From Roseospira navarrensis (GTDB lineage: Bacteria; Pseudomonadota; Alphaproteobacteria; Rhodospirillales; Rhodospirillaceae): a DNA stretch of 64,000 bases. Positions 40,840-50,126 of the stretch are shown here, in pieces; the stretch's first letter is position 1; every line of letters begins with the position of its first letter. The notes beneath the pieces were generated by a model. The model did not search any database. It was given only the letters and a program-made list of their open reading frames with translations, and had not been told where the DNA came from. The DNA lies in contig NZ_WIVE01000010.1 in the NCBI RefSeq assembly GCF_009601025.1, positions 1 through 64,000 of the forward strand, in the 5' to 3' direction. A program made the translations under genes and the position numbers.

Positions 40840-41504
40840 CGGCGGGGGCTCCCCTCGGTGGCGCGCACGGCGGCGCAGAAGCGGTCGATCAGCGCCGGGT
40901 CCTTGATCCCCTTGCTCCGCTCCACGCCGGAGGACACGTCCACCCCCGGCGCGCCGGTGGCCCGGATGGCCTCGGCCACGGTCTCGGGCGTCAGGCCGCC
41001 CGCCAGCATCCACGGCAGCGGCGCCCGCCAGCCGGCCAGGATGGACCAGTCGAAGGGGACGGCATGGCCGCCGGGGCGATCGGCGCCGGCCGGGGGCTTG
41101 GCGTCCAGCAACAGGCGGTCGGCGTGGTCCACATAGGCCCGCGCGGCCTCGAGATCGGCGGCCGTGGAGACCCCCAGCACCTTCATGACCGGCAGCCCGA
41201 AGTCCAGGCGGATGGAATCGATGCGCTCCGGAGTCTCCCGGCCGTGCACCTGGATCAGGTCGAGCCGCACATGATGAAGCACGTGGTCCAGCAGGGCGTC
41301 GTCCGGGTCCACGAACAGACCGACGGTCCCCACGGTCTCCGGCAGGGCGTCGAACAGCTCGGCGGCGTCCTCGGCCGTGACGGCGCGGGGCGACGGCGGA
41401 AAGAACACGGCGCCCAGCCAGTCCGCGCCGGCGGCGACGGCGGCGTCCACCGCATCCACATCGGTCAGGCCGCAGATCTTGATCTCGACGCGCTTGGGCG
41501 GCAT
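40836..41504 (-). CDS. trpF: phosphoribosylanthranilate isomerase
   Basis: A 222-aa TIM-barrel enzyme of tryptophan synthesis, converting PRA to CdRP. EIKICGLT carries the catalytic Cys, AVFFPPSPRAV and LIQVHGRETPERI follow, the catalytic Asp is in LLLDAKPP, and the phosphate site is MLAGGLTPETV. ATG 41504 with GGAGG 8-9 bases upstream. It lies 14 bp after pyrF, a common alphaproteobacterial pairing. The usual downstream trpB-trpA are absent; DUF3422 follows instead. Confidence 0.95.
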   Translation of the reverse strand: MPPKRVEIKICGLTDVDAVDAAVAAGADWLGAVFFPPSPRAVTAEDAAELFDALPETVGTVGLFVDPDDALLDHVLHHVRLDLIQVHGRETPERIDSIRLDFGLPVMKVLGVSTAADLEAARAYVDHADRLLLDAKPPAGADRPGGHAVPFDWSILAGWRAPLPWMLAGGLTPETVAEAIRATGAPGVDVSSGVERSKGIKDPALIDRFCAAVRATEGSPRR

Positions 41505-41518
41505 TCGCGGGTCCTCCG

Positions 41519-42262
41519 TCACGCCGCCAGATCGTCGAGCACGCGCCGGGCCGCCGCGCCCGGATCGGGCGCGCCGGTCACCGGGCGGCCCACCACCAGA
41601 TGGCTGGCCCCGGCGGCGCGGGCATCGGCGGGCGTCATGATGCGCTTCTGGTCGCCCGCCGCGGCGGCCCAGGCGGGGCGCACGCCGGGTGTCACCAGCA
41701 GCGGGTCGGGCCCCAGATCGGCGCGCAGCACGGCGGCCTCGTGCGCCGAGCACACTACGCCGTCCAGGCCGGACTCGACCGTCAGCGCGGCGAGGCGGCG
41801 CACCTGATCGGCGGCCGCGCCGGTCACCCCGGTGGCGGCAAGGTCCGCGTCGTCCAGGCTGGTCAGCACCGTCACGGCGATGACGCGCGGACGCGGCTGG
41901 CCCAGGCGGTGGGCGGCGTCGCCGGCGGCGTCGAGGGCCGCCCGCATCATGGCCGCGCCGCCGGCCGCGTGCACATTCACGATCGCCGGGGCCAGCGGCG
42001 CCACCGCGCGCACGGCCCCGGCCACGGTGTTGGGGATGTCGTGGAACTTCAGGTCCAGGAACAGCGCCGGGTCCGCGCCGGCCGCCGCCGCCGCGTCCGT
42101 CACCGTCCGCACGCCGTCGGGGCCGTGGGCGCAGAAGGCCTCAAGACCCAGCTTGAGGCCGCAGCCGGCCGCCGAGACGGCCCGCGCCCAGGCCTGCGCC
42201 TGGGACAGGTCGGCGGTATCCAGCGCGACAAGGACGGGCGGCACGGGGCGGACGGAGGACAT
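41519..42262 (-). CDS. pyrF: orotidine 5'-phosphate decarboxylase
   Basis: A 247-aa TIM-barrel decarboxylase making UMP. The FLDLKFHDIPNTV motif holds the catalytic Asp-Lys-Asp set, and VTPGVRPAW and ASHLVVGRPVTGAPDP form the phosphate-binding end. It is upstream of trpF in the same unit. The start ATG 42260-42262 follows a short gap from the ABC permease stop (42355). Confidence 0.95.
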   Translation of the reverse strand: MSSVRPVPPVLVALDTADLSQAQAWARAVSAAGCGLKLGLEAFCAHGPDGVRTVTDAAAAAGADPALFLDLKFHDIPNTVAGAVRAVAPLAPAIVNVHAAGGAAMMRAALDAAGDAAHRLGQPRPRVIAVTVLTSLDDADLAATGVTGAAADQVRRLAALTVESGLDGVVCSAHEAAVLRADLGPDPLLVTPGVRPAWAAAAGDQKRIMTPADARAAGASHLVVGRPVTGAPDPGAAARRVLDDLAA

Positions 42263-42354
42263 GGCGGCACGCCGGATCAGGGGGGAGACGATCGCCGGCT
42301 TTTACACCATGCCCGCCTCGCCCGAAAGGGGTGTCCCCACCCCGTGTGGCGGTT

Positions 42355-43242
42355 TCACCCGGCCGAAACCACGCCCTTGTCGCGCCGGCTGACCCGCAAG
42401 GCGGCCAGGATCAGGCAGCCCACCACCCAGACCAGCACGACGGCGAACGACAGCAGATAGCCGCCCTGAGCGAACAGGGTCATCGGATCGGCGTAGAACG
42501 GCGCCCGCAGGATGGTCATCGCGTGGGTGACCGGATTGACCATCATGATGCCGTGCAGCCAGCCCGGCACGCCCTCGATCGGGAAGAAGGCCCCCGACAG
42601 CACCCACATGGGCATCATGATGACCATCATGATGGCATGGAACCCGGCGGTGGACTTCATGCCCCAGGCGAACAGGAACCCCAGCCCGGTGAACCCCAGC
42701 GAGATCAGCACCAGCGTCACCGCCAGCAGCACGGCCCCGCCCAGCCCCACCGTCATGCCGACAAAGGGTGCGGCGGCGAGCAGAATCGCGGTCTGGAACA
42801 GGGCCACCATGGAGGCGCCGCCCACCTTGCCCAGCACGATGCCCAGGCGCGGCACCGGCGCGACTAGCACACCCTGCAGGAAGCCCTGGTCGCGATCCTC
42901 GATGATGGTGATCGACGCGAACACCGACGCGAACAGGATCAGCATCATCAGAACACCGGGATAGAAATACTCCAGGTAGGTCATGCCCTCCAGGCCGGGG
43001 GCATTGAAGCTGGGGGTCAGGCCGGCGCCCAGCAGCAGCCAGAATATGAGCGGCTGGCCGATGGATCCGATCACCCGGTGCGGCTGGCGGATGAAGCGCG
43101 TGAACTCGCGCCGGGCCAGGGCCGCGCCCACGGACCACAGGGCGGCGCCGGCCGCTTCGGGCACCGCGCCGTCGTCGGAACGGGAAACGGCGGCGCCGGT
43201 CTCGGACGCGTGGGGCGTGTGGGCCTTGCCGGCGACGGTCAT
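42355..43242 (-). CDS. ABC-2 type transporter permease
   Basis: A 295-aa integral membrane protein. The N-terminal 50 residues are cytosolic, then six membrane helices, including YFYPGVLMMLILFASVFASI and LVLISLGFTGLGFLFAW; the ABC-2 signature IEGVPGWLHGIMMVNPVTHA is present. The layout is that of NodJ-like exporters. Its ATG overlaps the stop of the ATPase gene by 4 bp. The substrate is unknown. Confidence 0.9.
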   Translation of the reverse strand: MTVAGKAHTPHASETGAAVSRSDDGAVPEAAGAALWSVGAALARREFTRFIRQPHRVIGSIGQPLIFWLLLGAGLTPSFNAPGLEGMTYLEYFYPGVLMMLILFASVFASITIIEDRDQGFLQGVLVAPVPRLGIVLGKVGGASMVALFQTAILLAAAPFVGMTVGLGGAVLLAVTLVLISLGFTGLGFLFAWGMKSTAGFHAIMMVIMMPMWVLSGAFFPIEGVPGWLHGIMMVNPVTHAMTILRAPFYADPMTLFAQGGYLLSFAVVLVWVVGCLILAALRVSRRDKGVVSAG

Positions 43243-44219
43243 GCGGCGGTCTCCTGGGACTCCGGGGCGCCGACGCGACGAGCGGCGCGGGCCTCGGCGG
43301 TGACATGAATGAAGACGTCCTCAAGGGCCGGCTGCTTGACCGTGATCCCGCGCACGAGGTCACGGTAGCCGGCCAGCACCCGCTCCAGCAGCACCACGGC
43401 GTCGATGCCCGACGGGAACTCGTCCACCCGCAGCTCGTCGCCGTGGCGGATGGCGCCCAGCCCCATGTCGTCGCGCAGACGGGCGGCCAGCGTGTCCGGC
43501 TCCGGGCTGTCGATCACAAGGACGTCGCCGGACAGGCGGGCGCGCAGGGCCTGGGGCGTGTCGTAGGCCAGCAGGCGGCCCTCGGCCATGATGGCGACGC
43601 TGTCCACATCCTCGGCCTCGCTGAAGATATGGCTGGTCATCAGCACCGTCATCCCCCGTTCGCGCCGCAGGCGGGTCAGCGCGGACAGAAAACTGCGGCG
43701 GCTGGCCGGGTCGAGGCCCGTCGTGGGCTCGTCGAGCAGCAGCAGGCGCGGCCGCGTGAGCAGGCACTTGGCCAGCTCGACCTGACGCGCCAGACCGCCC
43801 GACAGCGTGTCCACCCGGTCGCCCAGGCGGCCCGTGAGGTCGGTCCAGGCCAGCGCCTCGTCCAGGCGCGCCCGGAAGGCACTGCCTTTGAGGCCGTACA
43901 GGGCCCCGTGGATCATCAGGTTTTCCTGCACGCTCAGGTGTTTGTCCACGGCCGGGCTCTGGAACACCACGCCCATGAGCGCGCGGGCCGAGGCCGGATC
44001 GGCCAACAGATCGCGGCCGCCGATCAGAACGCGCCCCCGGCTGGGACGCGCGAGCCCGCACAGGATGCGGAACAGGGTGCTCTTTCCGCTGCCGTTCGGG
44101 CCGGACAGGATGGTGAACCGGCCGTCCGGCACATGAAGGGTCAGATCGGATACCGCCGTGCGGGGCGACTGGCGCCGGCCGCCGGGATAGACGTGGGTCA
44201 GGTCCTCGATACGGATCAT
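43239..44219 (-). CDS. ABC transporter ATP-binding protein (NodI/DrrA type)
   Basis: A 326-aa ATPase. Walker A GPNGSGKST, Q-loop VVFQSPAVD, signature LSGGLARQVELAK, Walker B RLLLLDEPTTGLDP and switch His in MTSHIFSEAED are all present. The last 90 residues are the extra C-terminal domain of the NodI/DrrA class. It works with the ABC-2 permease that it overlaps by 4 bp. ATG 44219 is used; the open frame to 44453 does not match the family. Confidence 0.93.
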   Translation of the reverse strand: MIRIEDLTHVYPGGRRQSPRTAVSDLTLHVPDGRFTILSGPNGSGKSTLFRILCGLARPSRGRVLIGGRDLLADPASARALMGVVFQSPAVDKHLSVQENLMIHGALYGLKGSAFRARLDEALAWTDLTGRLGDRVDTLSGGLARQVELAKCLLTRPRLLLLDEPTTGLDPASRRSFLSALTRLRRERGMTVLMTSHIFSEAEDVDSVAIMAEGRLLAYDTPQALRARLSGDVLVIDSPEPDTLAARLRDDMGLGAIRHGDELRVDEFPSGIDAVVLLERVLAGYRDLVRGITVKQPALEDVFIHVTAEARAARRVGAPESQETAA

Positions 44220-44597
44220 GGCATGATGGCCCTGCCCGTCGGGGCGGGGCGCGCTCCCTGCTGGCGCGCGCGGGCCGCGCGCGGCGTTCATGCGGCCGGC
44301 CCGGGCATGGCCTGGCAAGGTGTGCCCACGACCGGCGCAAGGGCCTTCTTTTAAGGCACCGCCCCGGGCGGGGTAAACCCCGAGCGAGTTGGGGACATGG
44401 CGCAAACGGGGCCCGGGACCGTATCCGACCCCACAGGTCGGTTTTTTGCCCACCCCCGTGATCCGCGATCAGAATGCGCCCGTAACGAGAAGCAACAATC
44501 GGTGACCGGAAAGCCAATCCGGCGCCACCCAGGGGATGTCTCCGGTCTTTGTTCCGTCAGGACCCGTCCAACCATCGTCGAAAGGACTCCCACCCCC
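44220..44597. other. divergent promoter region between ABC operon and fasciclin gene
   Basis: A 378-bp gap. It holds a GGGG-TAAA-CCCC stem near 44371 and a possible plus-strand promoter, TTGCCC (44446-44451) with CAGAAT (44470-44475), spacing 18, about 120 bp before the fasciclin ATG. No clear minus-strand promoter was found. Confidence 0.35.
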
Positions 44598-45155
44598 ATG
44601 ACCAGCACGCTCTTCCCCCGCTCTCTTGTTGCCGCCGGCGCCCTCGCCACGGCGACCGTCTTCGGCGCCGGCGTCGCCCTGGCCGGCGGCTCCGGTTACG
44701 GCACCGCTGCCTCGGGGGCCCAGGTGGCGTCCGCCGCAAGCTCCATGGACATCGTGGATCGCGCCGTGGACGCCAAGGCCTTCACCACACTGGTGGCCGC
44801 CGTCTCCGAAGCCGGACTGGTCGAGACCCTGAAGGGCGAGGGTCCGTTCACCGTGTTCGCCCCCAACGACGCCGCGTTCGCCAAGCTGCCCGCCGGCACC
44901 GTCGAGGACCTGCTGAAGCCCGAGAACCGCGAAACCCTGACCACCATTCTCACCTATCATGTGGTGCCGGGCAAGGTGACCAGCGGCGACATCGCGGGCC
45001 AGGCCCTTGAGGCCGACACCGTCGCCGGCATTCCGCTGTCGATCGATGCCACCGGCTCCGGCGTCATGGTCGGCGGCGCCACCGTCACCACCGCCGACGT
45101 GATGGCCAGCAACGGCGTCATCCACGTCATCGACACCGTGCTGCTGCCGAACTGA
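44598..45155 (+). CDS. secreted fasciclin (FAS1) domain protein
   Basis: A 185-aa protein. The signal peptide (about 1-30) is [20 protein letters not shown], followed by a Gly/Ala/Ser linker and one FAS1 domain (about 50-185) with [51 protein letters not shown] and [13 protein letters not shown]. These domains mediate adhesion; the bacterial role is usually periplasmic or matrix-associated and undefined. AAAGGA precedes ATG 44598, and a strong terminator follows at 45276-45311. Confidence 0.93.
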   Translation: MTSTLFPRSLVAAGALATATVFGAGVALAGGSGYGTAASGAQVASAASSMDIVDRAVDAKAFTTLVAAVSEAGLVETLKGEGPFTVFAPNDAAFAKLPAGTVEDLLKPENRETLTTILTYHVVPGKVTSGDIAGQALEADTVAGIPLSIDATGSGVMVGGATVTTADVMASNGVIHVIDTVLLPN

Positions 45156-45275
45156 TCGCACGCGCGCTGTCCCCCTGATTGGGAGACGCGGCCCCTGCGT
45201 GCCGCGCCTCCCTTGGCTCCCCACCACGCTCCGCATGGAACCGACCCCCTCCAGTTCCTTGGGGCGTGGTCACTT

Positions 45276-45311
45276 GACCGGCCGGATCCGCTCCGGCCGG
45301 TCCTTTTTTTT
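45276..45311 (+). terminator. rho-independent terminator after the fasciclin gene
   Basis: Stem GACCGGCCGGA/TCCGGCCGGTC with loop TCCGC, followed by CTTTTTTTT, about 120 bp downstream of the stop codon. Confidence 0.9.
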
Positions 45312-45447
45312 GTCCGCAAACGGTCACGGCGTCGCCGGCCGGTCCGGGCCGGTAAAGGGTGGCAGCCGGCGACTCAGGAAGGTAGTCTCTGGGGAGGAGG
45401 GTCCCTCCTCCCGTGCGCCCGCCCTTCCGGACCAGGAGCCGTTGCCC

Positions 45448-47313
45448 TTGAGCCACGTTTCAGCCCTCGATGTTCTTGCCCTGCTGGCCGGCGCCGTCCT
45501 GTGCGTCACCATTTGCCAGCGTCTCGGCCTGGGATCGGTCCTCGGCTATCTGGTGGCCGGCCTGCTGATCGGCCCCTGGGGCCTGGGCATGTTCACCGAG
45601 GGCGAGGACCTGCTCCACTTCGCCGAACTGGGCGTGGTGTTCCTGCTGTTCGTGATCGGCATCGAGTTGAAGCCGGCCCGCCTGTGGGTCCTGCGCAAGG
45701 ATGTGTTCGGGCTGGGCACCGCGCAGCTTGGGGGGACGGGCGTCCTGCTCGCCGCGCTGGCCTGGCTGTTCGGCCTGTCGGTTCCGGCGTCCATCGTGGT
45801 CGGGTTCGGCCTGGCCCTGTCCTCGACGGCGATCGGCCTGCAGATCCTGGCCGACCGGGGCGAATTCGGCCGCCGCCACGGCCGCGCCGCGTTCGGGATT
45901 CTGCTGTTCCAGGACTTGGCCGTGGTGCCGCTGCTGGTCCTGGTCTCCCTGCTGTCGCCCGGACCCGACGTGGAGAGCTGGCAGGACACCGCGCTGCAGG
46001 TGGGCATGGCGCTGGGCGCGATTGCCCTGGTGATCGTGGCCGGGCATTACCTGCTCAGCACGCTCTATCGGGCCGTGGCCGATGCCCGCAACCATGAGGT
46101 CTTCGCCGCCCTGAGCGTGCTGATCGTGCTGGGCGTGGCCTTCCTGATGCAGGAAGTCGGGCTGTCCATGGCCATGGGCGCCTTCCTGGCCGGCCTGCTG
46201 ATGGCGGAATCCGAGTTCCGGCACCAGGTGATGGCCGACATCGAGCCGTTCCGGGGCTTCCTGCTCGGTCTGTTCTTCATGGCCGTCGGCATGAGCATCG
46301 ACGTCGGCGCGGCCATGGACAACGGGCTGCTGGTGGCCGGACTGGTGGCCGGGCTGCTGGGTCTCAAGGGGGCGATCCTGCTCGGCCTGGGCTGGGGCAT
46401 GGGGATCGGCCGCGACAACGCCATCCGCGTCGCCGTGCTGCTGTGCCAGGGCGGCGAGTTCGGCTTCGTGCTGTTCACCCTGGCGTCTCAGACCGGCCTG
46501 ATCGATCTGGCCACCACCCAACTGCTGATCCTGGTCATCTCGCTGACCATGGCCCTGACCCCGCTGATGGTGAAGCTGCTGCCCCACCTGCTGCCCAGCA
46601 AGCCGGAACGGGCGCTGTCGGGCCTCGGCCCGCGCCCGGCGGAGCGCCAGCCCTCCAGCGGCGGCCACGTCATCATCGCCGGCTATGGCCGGGTCGGGCA
46701 GATCGTGGTCCGGATGCTGGAGGCGACCGGCACCCCCTATCGCGCGCTCGACCTGCACGCCCAGCGCGTCGCCCAGGCGCGGCGAACCGGCCAGGACGTC
46801 TACTACGGCGATGCCAGCCGGGCCGAGGTGCTGCGCGCCGCTGGTCTGGACGAAGCCCGCGCCGTCATCGTCACCCTGGATCAGGCCGAGACCGCCGAGC
46901 GCGCCGTGGATGCCGTGCGGCGCATGAACCCGGCCATCCCCGTTTTCGCCCGGGCCCGCGACCCGGCCCATGTGGCCGATCTGGTGCGGCACGGCGTGAC
47001 CGGCAGTGTGGCCGAGGCGCTGGAATCGAGCCTCCAGCTCGGGGCGATGTATCTGCGCGACACCCGCGAGCACAGCGCGGACCGGGTGCAGCGGCTGGTG
47101 GAATCCCTGCGCGACGATTGCGCGGCGACCGGGCAGAACATTCCCACGCCCCCCACCACGGTGGACGATCCGGGCGCGGGCAGCGCCGCCCGCCCGGCCG
47201 TGCCCGTTCCGGGCGCCGCCGCCGGAACCGACACGGCCGCGCCGCCCCGCGCCGCCTATCCCCCGCCGCAGCACCAGCCGCGCCCGACCCACACGGGTCC
47301 GGACGTGGCCTGA
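45448..47313 (+). CDS. CPA2 family monovalent cation:proton antiporter (KefB/YbaL-like)
   Basis: A 621-aa protein. About 12 hydrophobic helices over 1-390 form the Na+/H+ exchanger domain (LGLGSVLGYLVAGLLIGPW, GLALSSTAIGLQILADRGEFG, FRGFLLGLFFMAVGMSID). A cytosolic RCK/TrkA-N NAD-binding domain follows (about 405-520, VIIAGYGRVGQIV), then a Pro/Ala-rich disordered tail. It is probably a K+ or Na+ exporter in the inner membrane. TTG 45448 is placed 9 bases after AGGAG; TTG 45442 is too close. No ancillary KefF/KefG gene is nearby. Confidence 0.9.
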   Translation: MSHVSALDVLALLAGAVLCVTICQRLGLGSVLGYLVAGLLIGPWGLGMFTEGEDLLHFAELGVVFLLFVIGIELKPARLWVLRKDVFGLGTAQLGGTGVLLAALAWLFGLSVPASIVVGFGLALSSTAIGLQILADRGEFGRRHGRAAFGILLFQDLAVVPLLVLVSLLSPGPDVESWQDTALQVGMALGAIALVIVAGHYLLSTLYRAVADARNHEVFAALSVLIVLGVAFLMQEVGLSMAMGAFLAGLLMAESEFRHQVMADIEPFRGFLLGLFFMAVGMSIDVGAAMDNGLLVAGLVAGLLGLKGAILLGLGWGMGIGRDNAIRVAVLLCQGGEFGFVLFTLASQTGLIDLATTQLLILVISLTMALTPLMVKLLPHLLPSKPERALSGLGPRPAERQPSSGGHVIIAGYGRVGQIVVRMLEATGTPYRALDLHAQRVAQARRTGQDVYYGDASRAEVLRAAGLDEARAVIVTLDQAETAERAVDAVRRMNPAIPVFARARDPAHVADLVRHGVTGSVAEALESSLQLGAMYLRDTREHSADRVQRLVESLRDDCAATGQNIPTPPTTVDDPGAGSAARPAVPVPGAAAGTDTAAPPRAAYPPPQHQPRPTHTGPDVA

Positions 47314-47425
47314 CGCCGGCCCGCCCGGGGTATCGTTCCATCGCCCCCCAACCGCCGCAAAGCCGCCACGGTTGCGGGTATCCTGACCCGCATCCCTCCG
47401 ACCAGACCAGCGAGGACCGCACACC

Positions 47426-48661
47426 ATGCCGCCCCTGCATCGCGTCCCGTTCGCCCGCGCCGCCCGCATGGCCGCCCTTCCGGCCGTGCTCGCGCTCGGC
47501 GTCGCCCTGGCGGGCCCGTTCTCCGCGTCCGCCCGCGCCGCCGTGGCCATCGAGGGCACCTTCACCGCCCGCGCCGAGTGCCCCGGCTATCAGAGCTTCA
47601 ACGCCGGCACCAATCCGGGGATGGTCGTCCTGACGCCGGGCACGGTGTACGGGGCCTTCGAGATCAACAGGCCAGACGGCGCGTGGATTCGCCTGCGCGT
47701 GCCCGGAGCCGAGCCGCTGGAACGCTGGGTCGCGCGCGAATGCGGCCGTCTGCAGCTTTACGACCGGGGCCCCGAGACCTCTGACACCACCGCGCCCGTG
47801 GACCCGGGCGCCGACCCTGCCTCCGGCGACCTGCAGGTGACGCCCCTGCCCGCGCCCGGCGAGACGGCCGACCTGGACGCCACGCCGGAGGCCGCGCCGG
47901 CGGCCCGCCCCGGCGATCCGCCGCCCGACCTGCTCACGACGCTGACCACCGGCACGCTGATCTCGCGGTCCTCGACCGCCTATCCCTGGTACTTCGACCG
48001 CATCGACCGGGGCGCGGACGACCCGACCCCGCCGCCGCCCATGCTGGGCGAGGTGGACGCGGACGTGCTTGAGCTGTGCGGCGACTGGGGCGCCCCCGTC
48101 GCCCGCGGCGCCTTCGAAGGCTTTCTGGAGGCGCGGCCGGGCCTGCGGGCCTCGCTGCTGGCCACGCTGCAGACGGATGACGTGACGAAGCTTGTGGACG
48201 CCTGGTTCGCCGAGGGCGGCTTCCGCCACATCTTCTGCGGCGAGCCGGACCAGCGCGACGGCTCCCGCTGGAAGCTGGGCGGCATGCACTACATGGGCCG
48301 CTATGCCCAGGCGCAGTTGAACGGCTGGGCCGGCCGACTGGAAGGCGGCTGCGCCATCGAGGAGACCGCGCCACCCATCTACACCGCCGGCACTCAGTTC
48401 CGCGCGCCGGACGGCAGCACCGGCATCAAGTGCATCAACGGCTATGCCCTGGGCCTGACCGCGTCGGACATCCTGTTCGAGGTCACCAAGGCCTATCGGG
48501 ACTCGCGGACCACGCTGTCGTCGGGAACCGGAGCCTGCCGGGCGCGCATCCTGGACAACGGCAACGCCTACGAGGCCGTGTTCGTGGTCCGCTCGGACGC
48601 CATCGTGACGTTCTACCCGGACGCCACGCCGGACGAGAGCCTGCGCTACTGCGCGGAGTGA
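47426..48661 (+). CDS. secreted protein with C-terminal EndoU-like nuclease domain
   Basis: A 411-aa protein. Residues 1-39 are a signal peptide (AALPAVLALGVALAG...ARA). A small beta domain with four Cys (about 40-115) and a Pro/Ala-rich linker (about 115-210) precede a C-terminal domain (about 210-411). In that domain, FRHIFCGEP (His268) and LGGMHYMGRY (His288) line up with the HxF.GE and GxH active-site elements of EndoU nucleases, and SDILFEVTKAY (Lys355) resembles the later conserved segment. It is a candidate secreted RNase or toxin; no immunity gene is evident. The domain call is mine from motif spacing. Confidence 0.65.
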   Translation: MPPLHRVPFARAARMAALPAVLALGVALAGPFSASARAAVAIEGTFTARAECPGYQSFNAGTNPGMVVLTPGTVYGAFEINRPDGAWIRLRVPGAEPLERWVARECGRLQLYDRGPETSDTTAPVDPGADPASGDLQVTPLPAPGETADLDATPEAAPAARPGDPPPDLLTTLTTGTLISRSSTAYPWYFDRIDRGADDPTPPPPMLGEVDADVLELCGDWGAPVARGAFEGFLEARPGLRASLLATLQTDDVTKLVDAWFAEGGFRHIFCGEPDQRDGSRWKLGGMHYMGRYAQAQLNGWAGRLEGGCAIEETAPPIYTAGTQFRAPDGSTGIKCINGYALGLTASDILFEVTKAYRDSRTTLSSGTGACRARILDNGNAYEAVFVVRSDAIVTFYPDATPDESLRYCAE

Positions 48662-48869
48662 TACCGGCCGACGGAAAGGTTCATCCTTTTCGTCGGCTGG
48701 CCGGCCCGACTGGGCCGGCGCCCTCGGCGCCGCATCGCGGCGCCGTTCTACAGATGGCCGCCCAAGGGCGGCCGGGGGCGGCGGAGCCGCGCGCCCCGAA
48801 GGGGCGCTGCGGCGAACAAAACAAAGACTCATCCTGACGGGACGCCGCGGCGACCCTGTGTCGAAAGAG

Positions 48870-50126
48870 TCATCCGCATCGTTGTGCGGTATGACCCAGC
48901 ACGGCCGCGCGGTAGGCCGCGCGGCAGGCCGCCTTGCCGGCCGTGGCCTCCACATAGGCGCGGCCGTTGCGGCCCAGCCGGGCGCGCTCCGCCGGAGCGT
49001 CGATCAGCGCCTGGACCGCATCGGCCAGCGCCGCCCCGTCCTCGGGCGGGCAGATCACGAACGCATCGGCGGCCTTGCGGATCCCGTCCATGGGCGAGCC
49101 CGCCACCGCCGTGCACACGAACGGCCGCCCCGCCGCCATGATCGCATAGATCTTGCTCGGCACGGCGAAGGCCGCGCCCGCCGGATCCTGCGGCACCAGA
49201 TGGACATGCCCGGCGGCCATGCCCTCCGCCAACGCCTCGGGCGGACAGAAGGGCTCGAACCGCACCACGGCGTCCAGGCCGCGCGCCGTGGCGTGGTCCA
49301 TCAGGGTGGCCTTGTAATTGCCGTCGCCGCGAATGACCACCTGGGCCGGAAGCGCCCGATCCCGGATGGCCTCGGCCATGCCCAGAAGCTGATCGAGCCC
49401 CTGTTTGCGGCCCACGTTGCCGCTGTAGAGCAGCGTGACAGGTCCGGCGGGCTCCGGCCGGGGCCGGATCCGATCGTCGTCGATGGTGGGCGGCACGATG
49501 CGCACCGGGGTGCGCACGCCCAGGTCCCGCAGGGTCTCGGTCATTGCGGGCGAGAGCGTGATGATCTCATCCATCCGGTTCAGCGCCGCCCGCTCCACCC
49601 GCCGCAGCAGCCAGAGCACGGCCCCGGACGACGCCAGCTTCAACGAGGCCGCCAGCCCCGATTGCACGTCGTGGACCACGGCGACCCGGCGGATCCGGCG
49701 CGGCAGGGCCGCCGCCACCGCGACCACCGTCAGGATGGACGGGCAGACGGCCACCACGGTCATGGCGTCGCGATGCGTGCTGCGGCGTCTCAAGCGGGCC
49801 CACAGGCGCGCCGCGAACAGCAGCTCCGGCCCCAGCCGGGCGCGGATACCCGCGCCCTTGGGCGGCGGCATGGGCAGGCGGCGGATGGTCACGCCGGTGT
49901 GGGTCTCGTCGTCCCGGCGACCGTCCCGCCAGTCCGCGAGGACCTCTCGGTGCGGATAGAACGGGCGCGCGCAGTGAACGGTGACGGACCCCACGGCGGG
50001 ATCGGCGGCCAGGATCTCGGCCATCTGCTGCACCGGCGGCGCGCTGCCGGCCACCTCCGGCCAGTACCACTGCGACGCGATGAGAACGCCCCGCCGGCCG
50101 CCGGGGTGGTCGCCGTCAGTAGGCAT
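48870..50126 (-). CDS. glycosyltransferase family 4 (WbuB-like)
   Basis: A 418-aa GT-B fold protein. The N-terminal acceptor domain starts GVLIASQWYWPEVAGSAPPV; the donor domain has LLYSGNVGRKQGLDQLLGMA, then VRFEPFCPPEALAEGMAAGH and PSKIYAIMAAGRPFVCTA with the GT4 Glu region (DGAALADAVQALID). It probably adds a sugar in exopolysaccharide assembly, next to the initiating sugar transferase, whose stop it overlaps by 11 bp. The 208-bp gap on its 3' side holds only short GC stems. Confidence 0.9.
   Translation of the reverse strand: MPTDGDHPGGRRGVLIASQWYWPEVAGSAPPVQQMAEILAADPAVGSVTVHCARPFYPHREVLADWRDGRRDDETHTGVTIRRLPMPPPKGAGIRARLGPELLFAARLWARLRRRSTHRDAMTVVAVCPSILTVVAVAAALPRRIRRVAVVHDVQSGLAASLKLASSGAVLWLLRRVERAALNRMDEIITLSPAMTETLRDLGVRTPVRIVPPTIDDDRIRPRPEPAGPVTLLYSGNVGRKQGLDQLLGMAEAIRDRALPAQVVIRGDGNYKATLMDHATARGLDAVVRFEPFCPPEALAEGMAAGHVHLVPQDPAGAAFAVPSKIYAIMAAGRPFVCTAVAGSPMDGIRKAADAFVICPPEDGAALADAVQALIDAPAERARLGRNGRAYVEATAGKAACRAAYRAAVLGHTAQRCG

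Noticed and set aside
47426-48661. T6SS effector
   Set aside because: It has a Sec signal peptide, lies outside the T6SS operon, and no PAAR, VgrG, MIX or DUF4123 adaptor is nearby. It is kept only as a predicted secreted EndoU-like protein.
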